A stretch of 64,000 nt of DNA from Margaritifera margaritifera. Taxonomy: Eukaryota > Mollusca > Bivalvia > Unionida > Margaritiferidae. This document shows positions 15,794 to 25,449 of this stretch, one piece after another (position 1 is the first letter of the stretch; the number at the start of each line of letters is the position of its first letter). The notes under the pieces were generated by a model. It searched no databases. It was not told the origin of the DNA and was given only the letters and a program-made list of their open reading frames with translations. The position numbers were made by a program, and so were the translations under genes. The DNA is taken from contig JAQPZY010001347.1 of the NCBI GenBank assembly GCA_029931535.1, positions 1,151,501 to 1,215,500 of the forward strand, read 5' to 3'.

Positions 15794-18700
15794 CGTCAAT
15801 CTTGGTGTTGTCTTTCTGTTCAAGGGGTCCTTTTTTATACTGCAGATCGGCGTGTCCGTAAAGCAAAGTGGTGTGGTCTGGAAGTCTCACTCGCTTCTGG
15901 TACACGATTTGGTAAACTTTTTGTAAAGGGCGACTGACGATTTGATGATTAGGTAACCGTACGATCTTGTGAGGTTCTAACGTTTGCACTCGAAAGTCTT
16001 CCACTTGTCCAGACAGCAAAGCATTTTTCAAAACCTCAAAATTGACCACTTGGCTGGTTCGATAGTTTAGGGTCAATCCTTTGACTTTGCATTGGGTGTG
16101 AAATTGTCCTTGTTGGTCTCGGTATCGGTAGCCGTAATTTTTAGGGCCACCGCTGGCAAAACTCAGAATGGTGTCTTGAGGGTGCTCGTCCGTCCAGGCT
16201 CCTAAACGATCTCCTTGGATGGTAGGGTGTGGGCAACCGGGTCGATGGATGTACATACAACTGTCTGTGTCAAAGTACAGGACACGATCTCCCAAGACTT
16301 CTAAAGCTTCGTCGTACAACTTCAAGCGAGCATGAGCAGTCACGTAAGCTGCAATGACCACGTTGCTAAAATGGTCGGGCTGTACAAACTTGGGTTCTTC
16401 TTCGAAATTGACTAAGATCAAATCATCACGGACGATTTCGACGTGTTTGACTAGTACACTTTTGTTTTCCACCAATTTAAAGTAGAGATAGGGATCGGTT
16501 AAATATTCCGTCTTGGGTAAGATCGTACGTTGTGCCATTTTTCCCCACAAACAATTGAGCATGACTTTGGCAAACGATCTTCTTCCTTCGTTTTTTTCCA
16601 CGTCTTCCAAAGTGATCCCTTTGATGTCACGGTACTCTTCTTTGAATCGGACTTGGTCTTCGGGAGTCTGACACCACGGGGGATAGCCGCTGGCTTCTTG
16701 TTTGAGTTTTAAAAATTGGTTGACGTACCCCGAGAAAATGCCTGGATTCAAGGCATCGTCCTTTTCGTATTGTGCTGTGGTTGGAAAGTGCCAGATTTCA
16801 TACACTTTCAACAAACGGTATCCTCGATCCAGTGCCCGAAACAATTCGGCGCTGACCCACGTTCCTGTCAAAGCGCGTTCTTCCTTCGTGTGGTGACAGG
16901 GATGATCTTGGTTGCATGTTTCGGCACACGTACGGCATAAAGGAAACATCAGTTTTCCTTGACAATGATGAGGTAAGATAGGATGGTACAAGTTTGTCGG
17001 GGGTAAGACCTTACATTTGATCAATCCTTCGTATTGACGAATGTGTTCCACGTCGATGTGTTCTGTCAAGATTTCAGTGTGTCCGGTTGGAAATCGTTTG
17101 TATTTGCACACCCAAGGATACAACGAACACACGTCGATGTACTTGATTTCTTCTCCTTTTGATTCGTCTACGTCGTACAGCAAGCGAGTGGGATTGGTTC
17201 GTCCTCCAAACAAACTGTGGCGCGGATCCAAAGGTTCGATGGTGGTCACTTCGTAACTTTCGGTGATGCTCTTAAATTCAGGATCGGTTTTCAAACGTCG
17301 ATCGTACTCGTGCTCCCACATTTCTACCACTTGGTATCCTTGACTTTCTAACTTGAGTTGTCGTTGGTAAGTTCGTTCGTACAACTGTTCCATGGTAGAG
17401 TCTGAATAAGGACTTTTCAAGTCTCGTTTAGGAAAACAGGTAGGGCATCCGTGAAACAAACAACCCTGAAATTCGTACACCGTGTGCGGGTTTTCTAAAT
17501 CCCATCCATCCACGGAATAAGATCCAATCTTCTTTTCTCCTCCTCCGTTTCTGGCATGTTGTATCCATTTGTCTTCTTTTTGGCACAAATAATGGAACCA
17601 ACGCAAAGCTTTGGCCGAGTATTGACGGCTGGTAAAGAGAGACGTGTTGGAGTCTATGATGGCTACTTTGTTCTCGGGCATGAAGTTTTTGGTGTACACT
17701 AAGGCACAGGCTTTAGGTAGAGTGGACGCTTCTTTCAAAGGATCGATGTCTCCGTGATCTAGAAATAACTCTCGAAACTTTCCACAGCAACGGCGTAAAA
17801 TGTCCACATCGGATCGACAGTACTTGAGCATTTCTTCTTGGAAGTCAAACGGTTCTGACTGGTGAGCGCGGTACCAAGCGTGAAAGGCTTCTCGCTGTTC
17901 GGGTCGCATTCCGTCGGGGTCGTAATAGTGAAGGTCAGGCAAATGCGGTAGCACGGCGTGTTGATTGGCTTCCGTATTGAAGAAGTGGGGAAAATATCCT
18001 TTGGCCATTTCTGTCATGCCAAATGTTTTTGGCATTCGACTCAAAGGCATGGCCAAATAACTCATGGAATCTTTGAATTTGACTTGTCCCACTTGCATGT
18101 AAATGAGTTTGGCTCCGTTCATGGTGACTATGGGGCGTTCGGTACCTTGTTGCGAATAATATTTTAACAAAAACTGTCCATCGTATCCCGAGAAATTGTG
18201 AGCTATGACGGTCGCATAGCGATGACAGTCTCCGTAACGTTGAATGTCTTCTTCGCTCCAAGTGTCGTCGGTAGGGTCTAAAATCCACTCAGCAAACTGG
18301 GGCAAAGTGTTAGGACCACGAAAGATTTTTTCACGTCCTCCTGGAATCCTACTACAATGAGGACAGTGAAAATGAATAGATTCTTGGATTCACTTCTCAC
18401 AAGAGCGATGAGCCACCCAGAAATTGGGAATGTGAATGCCCGTTTCTTGCATGCATTCAAAATAAAAAAAAGATGAAATCCACTTAGGTCTTGTTCTTCT
18501 GATCGCTCTTTAATTCTTTCTTCTCTGTATTGTCGTACTTTTGCATGAAACATTGATGATCATAATCCACCATCTGCTCACAAAAGCGGCATCTTTTCTT
18601 TCCAGCACAAACGTGGCTCTTGGGGTCGTTGGTAAGAATCAGCTGTAAATACGTGGAGCACATTTTCAATAAGTCGCAAGCACATTTTTGTTGGTGTCCT

Positions 18701-19945
18701 TGTGTCTTGCAATGCTGTTCGTAGCAAGAGGGACTGACAAAAGTGCGTCGACAGGTTTCACAATGGACGTGTTGTTCAGGAAGGCATGGTTTGTCCACTA
18801 AACAGCGCCGACATCTCTGACCGCAATGAGTGTGTCGCTCCCGATTGTTAAATCCTTGGTCACATTTCTCGCAGTAGTAAGAGTGTCCTAGAAATCCTGT
18901 GATACTGGTGATGGCATCGAAATGTTCTTGGTGGTAATACACGTGAATGTATTTTCCTTTGGGAAAATCGGGGCCTCGAAACAGCAGATCTCCGCGCACT
19001 TCTTGAGGGTGTACTTTCAAAGTGTAGCGAGGAGCCAAGACGTCTTGAAGTTGTTGCATTTGAGAAATGCCACACACGGTCTCTTTGGGGATGCCTGCTT
19101 GTCGTAACAGGAGTTCTGCTTCGTGTCGTTGTTTGGCTTTCTTCGATCGTCGAATGTTATTCCAGACTCTTTTCCATTCTTCGGTCTCGTTCTTGTTGGC
19201 ATACGTTCGCCCCACCACGATGGCCCGAGCCAAACACATCTGGTCTTGGGTATTGTCCATTTTGAAGGACACTGTGTTTGGTACTGCGAAGGTCGTCCAG
19301 CAGTAACGCTTTCCTACTTCGTCCGCTCCCTCGAGGAGGAGCAACGTGAGTCATGTAAAGTGTAGCCTTTCCATCCGTGATGGTAAACTTTTCGTTAGAT
19401 TGTTGAACGTGTTCTATTTTGGTCATGACTTTGGCTGGTGTTAATTCTGCCGGGGTGCTGAACTCGATCCCGACAGGTGACTTCAAACTGTCGTGATGAA
19501 TAGACAGTCTCAATCGATCGTCCTCTTTGGCTCCGCATTGTCGCTTCAAGTTCTGTAAGACAGAACCCCACAAATCGGTAATGAATCCTGCAGCTTTCTC
19601 GGGATGTACTTCGGACTTGAAGTCTTTAAAGTGAACCGTGTGAGTGTATGCCGTGGTTCTAAATTTTCAAGAGGTTATTTTTTGGGTCTCCCGAATGCGA
19701 TAGTAATTTTCGGGAGCCACGGTAGTAGGTCTTTTTTGGTCAGGGGTTCTGGTGGTGGTGGTGGATTCTTTGGGTTGGGTTTTGGTTTCAGGCTCACTCA
19801 TCTCTTCTTGGAAATCGATAGCATGGACTTGAGCTAGCAGTTCAGCGAGTGGTGTTTCAGGCGGCACAGAAAATCTTCGTCGCCGTGGCCTCTTCATTTC
19901 TTCTTCTTCTTCTGGTTTCTCATAGATTTGGCGTGATCTTTTCAT
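15774..19945 (-). pseudogene. Protein-primed DNA polymerase B, multiple lesions
   Basis: Family B polymerase of the protein-primed type, which would replicate the linear viral genome. The start is the ATG at 19945; about 1390 codons. In order: a Lys/Arg-rich leader, the THVAPPRG motif, the LARAIVVGRTY segment, a Cys/His-rich zinc-finger region (18.55 to 18.95 kb), exonuclease motifs (FECMQETGIHIPN, NFSGYDGQFLLKYY, YCRSDVD), polymerase motif A (DVCSLYPWV), motif B (KVMLNCLWGK) and motif C (YFDTDSC). Lesions: TGA at 19667..19669, a frameshift near 19.30 to 19.35 kb, TAA at 18484..18486, a shift at the T-run 18464..18471, and TGA at 18390..18392. The exonuclease I Asp is replaced by Tyr (codon 18462..18464). 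The polymerase domain itself (18.3 to 15.8 kb) is open throughout. Confidence 0.93.
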
Positions 19946-19987
19946 CTTGAAATCTGATTTAGATCTGATGGAGTTTCACACAGGAGA

Positions 19988-19997
19988 CTATATATAG
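19988..19997. promoter_or_regulatory. Palindromic TATA serving divergent genes
   Basis: CTATATATAG is a perfect palindrome between the polymerase ATG (19945, minus) and the zinc-knuckle ATG (20054, plus). A TCAGTC initiator lies at 20020..20025, about 31 bases from the TATA on the plus side, the canonical distance. On the minus side TCAGAT lies at 19968..19963. One TATA could thus direct both transcripts. Confidence 0.65.
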
Positions 19998-20053
19998 AGA
20001 GACCTTCTTACCCTCAGAATCAGTCTTTGTGATTGAACTTTCAAACTGTAAAG

Positions 20054-20488
20054 ATGGAAGAGTCAAGAAGACAGATTGCTTTTTTGGTGAGAGATTTGCA
20101 GACAGTCCTTCGAAAGTATACCAGTAAGAGTAAGGACTACTCCTCCTCCTCTTCCTCTCGAGATAAAAGTCAAGATACTTGTTATATCTGCCAAGAGAAA
20201 GGAGATTGGGCTCCAGAATGTCCACAACGTCAAAACCAAAACAGAGACAAAGGGAAAGATACTTGTTATCATTGTAAAGGAAAAGGACATTGGTCTTCGG
20301 AGTGCCCTCAAAAACAAGAAAACCTACCAGAGAGGGAGGAAGCCGAAGGATCTTCAAACCTAGAAGAAGAAGAACATATCGTCAAGAAAAGCAAGAAAGC
20401 TAGATGGTTGGAAGACAGTGAGGAAGAACAAGAACCCTTGATCCCTGTGAAGAAATTCAAGAAGAACAAGAGAGACAGCAGACAGTGA
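20054..20488 (+). CDS. Zinc-knuckle (CCHC) nucleic-acid-binding protein
   Basis: 144 residues on the plus strand, unbroken. The ATG at 20054 is preferred because the TATA/initiator pair predicts an RNA start near 20022. A short helix (REQ-type LVRDLQTVLRKY) precedes a Ser-rich linker. Two zinc knuckles follow: C43-C46-D51-C56, in which the usual His is Asp, and the canonical C71-C74-H79-C84 (CYHCKGKGHWSSEC). The rest is acidic with Lys clusters (KKFKKNKR near the C terminus). Such knuckles bind single-stranded RNA or DNA. It is the only sizeable plus-strand gene of the element and shares its promoter with the polymerase, so early expression is likely. Confidence 0.75.
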   Translation: MEESRRQIAFLVRDLQTVLRKYTSKSKDYSSSSSSRDKSQDTCYICQEKGDWAPECPQRQNQNRDKGKDTCYHCKGKGHWSSECPQKQENLPEREEAEGSSNLEEEEHIVKKSKKARWLEDSEEEQEPLIPVKKFKKNKRDSRQ

Positions 20489-20688
20489 ACAATGAACTTT
20501 TTTTGGAGTGTAATGTGATTTTCATGGTGAATTATTTTGTAAAAAAAAATGAGAATAGACCAGAATGGAAAAAAAGTAAGTGGTTTTTTTTTGTTATTTT
20601 AGAGTATGGACGCACGCACGCTCTCACTCACTCTTACACAAAACCAAGGAATGGGGATTTTAAGTTTTACTTGATTTGGCAAAATTGA
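20489..20688. other. AT-rich spacer between convergent genes
   Basis: No gene seen. It lies between the plus-strand zinc-knuckle gene and the histone-type 3' end of the minus-strand coiled-coil gene. It contains an ACGCACGCTCTCACTC stretch and T-runs. No AATAAA was found for the zinc-knuckle gene close to its stop. Confidence 0.4.
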
Positions 20689-20726
20689 TTTCTTTTCAAG
20701 ATAAATGGCTGGCCCTGAAAAGGACC
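20688..20726 (-). terminator. Histone-type mRNA 3' end C
   Basis: On the minus strand: stem-loop GGTCCTTTTCAGGGCC (20726..20711), identical to site B, flank AGCCA in place of ACCCA, then the purine-rich CTTGAAAAGAAAT (20700..20688). The stem starts 35 bases after the stop of the coiled-coil gene. It lies 15 kb from sites A and B, so the signal marks a class of genes rather than one duplicated block. Confidence 0.85.
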
Positions 20727-20761
20727 GTTGGGGTGTTTGTTTGTTTTTGTTAAAAACAAAC

Positions 20762-20841
20762 TTATGGGCTGGACATGATTAACTTCAACTGTCGCAATCC
20801 TTTTCCACGACCCAGTCCAATTCCTGCTGCTGCTGCTGCTT

Positions 20842-20882
<41 letters not shown>

Positions 20883-21394
20883 AATGGTGGTGGTGGGGGT
20901 GGTGGTAGCATCTCACTAGTAGTTGTGATGGGTTTCGCATGTTTAGCCCATGATGGTCTTTTTCTCTTAGGCTGAGTTAAAGAATACTCACACAGCTTTC
21001 TTAGATGCTTTAACTCAGATAAAATGTCTTGGAGTAGACTCACCGTTTTATCTTCATCGCTCTCTTCTTTCTGTGCTTCACTCTTCTCCTCTTCTAACTT
21101 TCTTATTTCTTCTTCTCGCTTTCTCCTTTCCTCTTCTTGTTGAAGAAACACTTCTTCAGCTTCTCTCTGTCGCTGTATAAATTTTTCCATTTCTTCTTGC
21201 TGTCTCTTTTTAAAATCCTCGATAACAGGCAAAGAGGGTAGTGGTATAGCAGCAGTCATGGTAGTTTCAGCCATAACTTCTTCAGACAGAAAATCCCCAA
21301 AATCTAAATTAAAATCTTCCGGTTGGAAGTTCAACACGGCATTGGTCGTCGTTGCAGGCTCACTCCAATACATAGTAGTCTTGGTAGTCTCCAT
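20762..21394 (-). CDS. Coiled-coil accessory protein with histone-type 3' end
   Basis: 210 residues from the ATG at 21394; the frame is unbroken. The N-terminal part is acidic (FQPEDFNLDFGDFLSEEV), resembling a transactivation-type segment. A long charged coiled coil follows (EEMEKFIQRQREAEEVFLQQ and on for about 60 residues), then a second short helix with Leu repeats (LLQDILSELKHLRKLCEYSL), a basic KRKRP nuclear-localisation-like motif, poly-Pro, a poly-Thr run encoded by a trinucleotide repeat, and a Gly/Lys tail (GIGLGRGKGL). No family is recognised; the layout suggests a nuclear regulatory protein. It has its own TATA, a CRE and CCAAT boxes upstream. Confidence 0.65.
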
Positions 21395-21438
21395 TTGGCT
21401 GTCCAAAAAAGTAAAATCCCTACGAACACTGTGATGCC

Positions 21439-21521
21439 TTTATACCCAAGATGACGTCACACCCCCGCTTTCTTCCCATTGGAAGAAAAACCTACCCGCT
21501 TGTAATGCGTGTTTGGATTGG
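21439..21521 (-). promoter_or_regulatory. Promoter of the coiled-coil gene: TATA, CRE, CCAAT
   Basis: On the minus strand from upstream: CCAAT at 21521..21517 and again at 21482..21478, a perfect CRE TGACGTCA at 21452..21459, and TATAAA at 21444..21439. The ATG is at 21394. This compact TATA/CCAAT/CRE layout resembles the promoters of histone genes. Confidence 0.65.
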
Positions 21522-21557
21522 TAGTTGATTTCGATTCATTTCAATCCGCTCGTAGGG

Positions 21558-21772
21558 TATATATACGACCGTTTGTCTCGTAGAGCTTCACCGGTTTTTC
21601 TCCAAGACCACTCCAGAAGAAACAAAACAAGATGTGGACTAGCGTCGAGTCATCCAGTATCATCTCGGGGATGTTGTTCGACCCAGCATTCCCCATGTAT
21701 GTAAAAGCCTCATGGGCTGTTACTAAAATCACAGAGACCACCATCTGGAAATGTCGCATCTATATTGAATGA
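21558..21772 (+). CDS. 46-residue plus-strand open frame with its own TATA
   Basis: TATATATA at 21558..21565 precedes an ATG at 21632 by the distance expected for a TATA promoter. The frame encodes 46 residues (MWTSVESSSIISGMLFDPAF and on) and ends at the TGA at 21770..21772. I do not recognise it. Divergent transcription from the coiled-coil gene makes a real transcript plausible, but the short length leaves doubt. The range given runs from the TATA to the stop; the coding part is 21632..21772. Confidence 0.4.
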
Positions 21773-21793
21773 CAAGGATGTTTAAAGCGTGTC

Positions 21794-21976
21794 TTGATGT
21801 ACGGTCCGGAAGTCCGTAGAAGTCTCAGAAAAAGAAGACCCTCCAGGAGATGTCTATCCCATGGTACCCCAAGTGCCACCCTCTATGTTAAAATTCCCGT
21901 TGGTACCCGTAGTGCCACCAGTACCTATTTACCCACCATATACTACTCTTGCTGGTTGGCCAAGGTAACAAACTGA
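21794..21976 (+). other. Two overlapping short open frames near the right end
   Basis: One frame starts at the ATG at 21794 and is Arg-rich at first (RRSLRKRRPSRR). A second, without an early ATG, is Pro/Val-rich (VPQVPPSMLKFPLVPVVPPV) and could be a second exon or a +1 continuation of the 46-residue frame. Neither is recognised. They reach into a 42-bp duplication, so the element probably ends about here. Confidence 0.3.
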
Positions 21977-22032
21977 TACAGTGATTGGCATTGCTGGTTG
22001 GCCAAGGTAACAAACTGATACAGTGATTGGCA
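21951..22032. repeat. 42-bp tandem duplication
   Basis: The unit beginning GCTGGTTGGCCAAGGTAACA occurs twice head to tail (21951 and 21993). It marks the approximate change from viral to flanking sequence. Confidence 0.9.
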
Positions 22033-23081
22033 AACAAATCTTGACACCTGATTGATCACCTATCAATTTTGACTGGATGTACAGAATGCTCTGACCCTGT
22101 ACAGTGTTGTATCCAGAATTTTTTGGAGGAAAAGAGGGGGAGCTCCCCCTCCCTCTTCCGAAATTGAGGAGAGCAGTTAACATTTAAGGGTGATACACTG
22201 ACCTACATGTAATTAAATACTCGCTAATTAATTTGATGCTTCTGCATTAAAACTTTTTCTTTCTTTCTTCATCCTACATTATTGGTCTTTTAGTGAAGTC
22301 TGCCTCATGCTTATTAATGAATACACATCAAGATGATATAGATGACAGGTTATCAAACTAAACCAAAACCAAACCTTGACAAATCTAAAATCATAGGTAA
22401 CATATGTTACCTATTCTTTCTACCCCAATGGGTCAGTTTGGAAACTTGGTCTTTTAGTAAATCTATGTCAATTAAATGCAAAAAATTATAACAGAACTGA
22501 AAATTAAGACATTTCTCAAACTTTAATGATTCTAACTTCATTCTTAACAAAGTCACAGCATATACATTTTTTAGATTTAAAGCTTGAATTGAGATTTTTG
22601 TGTTCACAAATAGTTGTGAAAATATGGGCACGGTTTTATAACTGTGTAACAAACTGTAATCACGAAAGCTATAGATCAAATAATTAAACAGACTTCCTAT
22701 TGATGGCATGGGAAAGAAATTGCAAATGTAAATTGCTGTAAAATATTTGCATAGCTTTTTGCAAGAAAAAATTGTATTTTGCAAAAGAAAATAGTTTCAA
22801 AATGACAAGGGGCTAAATTGGCAGAAGTACATAAAATACAAAAGTATTTCAATGCACAGCCATATTCATATCTTAGTGATACCAGTATTTGTTACAAAGA
22901 AAGGAAAAATAGGTCATATTGACTTGTATGGTGCAACTTAGTTACAGCAGAACTGTCTTAAAGACCACCCCTTCTGCGAAAGAAAAAAAAAGGTCTCACA
23001 GCACTGTTGGTCTCTCAAGACTGGTGGTCTCATGGCAGTGGTCTTATAAGACAGGTTTTTTTGTGTGTGTGCTTGTGTGTG

Positions 23082-23199
<118 letters not shown>

Positions 23200-23949
23200 T
23201 TCAAATATGTGTTCAGCGGTCATGGGAAAGGGCCAAAGTAGCCTTTGTAGACTGGTGACCTCTGAAGGCAGGTTCAGCTCTCAAACTTGGTTCATGACAA
23301 ATGCATATATTATGTGCCGAATAGCATTAACATTATTATGAGTAGTAGTAATATGCTATCAAGTTACATATATTTAGTTTAGCTAATTAACAAAAAGAAA
23401 AATAACGAAATAATAAAATAAAAAGTTCCACTTTAATCCATCATGTACATTAAATCATCACTTATCAGTAGAAACGACATCTAAATAAAATTACTAATTG
23501 ACAGCTAACCTGTGATTGTCAAACACATGACTGACTTTTTGTTAGGCCAGCTGGTATAATTAGGCATGAAAACAGATGTTCACACTTCAAACAATTGATG
23601 GATTAAGCAGTTGCTCAAACTCACCGAGATCAAAAGACAGTTGGCTTTTGTGCAAGATCTTTGATGATTAGAGAATGAAAAGCTTCTTCCTGCATCTATT
23701 GTTAGTAGCATATAAACCATAAGGGAAATCAGAAGTGCAGTGTACATGTATCTCTACTCATTTGGTGTGATTGTACATAATCTCTTACATTCCGGATTAA
23801 GGTTGTTCTCAAAATCAGCCATAATATCTCATTTATGCCTAATAATCCCTTGGATCTGAGTTTGCCCAACTCCCATTTCTGCTGGAACTACACGACTACT
23901 TTGTCCACTATCCAAGAAACGAATTGTTTTGATTTGTTAATGTAAGGTC

Positions 23950-24740
23950 AAAAACCGCTTTGTTTCCGAAGCTGACATGTTGACACCTCTGAGTCTGACT
24001 GACAGCATGATTGGAGTACGGTAAGTACAATTGAGATATCAAATGCTTAAACATCGATTCACATGATATACCTTTATCTAAACAATGCCTTGATCATAGA
24101 ATAAAAGAAGTGTTTAATTTGCATACTTGAAGCGGTCACTGCTCATATGCTCCAGTAACCGTTTAAGGCAGGGTGAAGGTTTGGTTAAGAAACACCTGAC
24201 CGCTGAAAGCAGGTGACTGTTAAATACGCAGCATTTATATAGGAAATTTCCAGGGAGGAGGGAAATTAGAATGACCGCTGAACACAGGTGACTGCTAGGA
24301 CAGGTTGTGTGTGTGTGTGTGTGTGTGTATATGCACACACACACACACACACACAACAGTCAAACATGTCCCAACAGTCACCTTTACTCAGCGGTCACCT
24401 GTTCACAATGGTCATTCTAATTTTCCCCGCCAAATTTCCCATATAACTGTCCTGTATGCAACAGTCACCTGCCTTCTGTGGTCAGCAGTCAGATGTTCCC
24501 TAACCAAACAATGGTTTCTCCCTGCCTTAAGCGGTCATTGGTGCATATCTACAGTAAACACTTAGTCTATGCAAACTAAATTTTTGCTTCATAAGGAAGA
24601 CATTGTTTAGATAAAGGAATATGATGTGAATTGATGTGCTAACATTTCTTTTCTCGCTTGTAATACGTACTCCAGTCACATTGACAGTGTAACTCCAAGG
24701 TGTCAATATGTCAAATTTGAAAGCGACGCAGTTTTTATCA
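23950..24740. repeat. Foldback (long inverted repeat) element
   Basis: Two diverged arms of about 340 to 380 bases face each other around a GT/CA microsatellite at about 24305..24354. Matching pairs include CCTTTATCTAAACAATG (about 24070) with CATTGTTTAGATAAAGG (about 24602), and GACATGTTGACACC (23974) with GGTGTCAATATGTC (about 24700). The arms carry many GCGGTCAC/CAGGTGAC motifs. It is probably a non-autonomous DNA transposon or foldback element. No flanking duplication was identified. Confidence 0.75.
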
Positions 24741-25403
24741 GTAGGGTAGTGGGTTGAAGCAATTTGTTTGCTGGATGGTGGGAGAAGTAGTCATGTTATT
24801 GCAGCATAAATGGAAGTCGTCTTTTGTACCAGTGTGACAGATATAGTTTGATAACTTTATCTATTTGCTTGTGAATTAAAGTCATCTCTGAAGAAAAAAG
24901 TTCATCTTTGAGAAGAGATACAAGTTACATTCCTTTTCATCAGGGTAAGGGGTCATTTATATATTTAAAACTTGTCTGTAAAGGCAAGCACAGTTTCAGT
25001 TCATGGATTACAAAGAATAGCCATATATGGCTTCTTTTAATTTCCTATTCATCACAGGCTGCTCACATAAACCGACTGTCTTTGATCTCAGCAAGTGGCT
25101 AATCCATATATTATTTTTAAAGCGTGAACAGCTGTTTCCAAGCCCAACTTATACAAGTTGGCTGACGAAAGAGTCAATCCTGTTTTACAGTCATATGTAA
25201 GCTTTCAATCAGTAGTGAAATTATTGTTTTGTCATGGTGCACAAAACAAAGATCGGTGATCAATTTAAGTCAGTGACGATTTAATTTAAAGGATGGATTA
25301 GAGTAGGATACAGTAATCTTGTGTGGAACATAAATTTGGGAGAGAACATATAATTGTATTTTATGATTTTGATCAATAGTGCACATAAAACAATCCTGAA
25401 AAC

Positions 25404-25404
<1 letters not shown>

Positions 25405-25446
<42 letters not shown>
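25405..25446. repeat. (TAA)n microsatellite
   Basis: About 13 TAA trinucleotides. Confidence 0.95.

Positions 25447-25449
<3 letters not shown>

Larger units (their letters stand above)
4121..21980 (-). mobile_element. Endogenous Polinton/adintovirus, degraded
   Basis: The set of genes defines the element: protein-primed DNA polymerase B, retroviral-type integrase, FtsK/A32-type packaging ATPase, adenain-like protease, double-jelly-roll major capsid protein and penton-type minor capsid protein, all on one strand within about 14 kb. This is the Polinton/Maverick and adintovirus core set. The block is visibly richer in GC and denser in coding than the flanks. Borders are approximate: the left side meets the LINE at about 4.12 kb, and the right side fades after the last small open frames near 21.9 kb. 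I found no terminal inverted repeat, so one or both ends may be lost or may lie left of the LINE. Many genes carry stops and frameshifts, indicating an old inactive copy. Confidence 0.9.
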
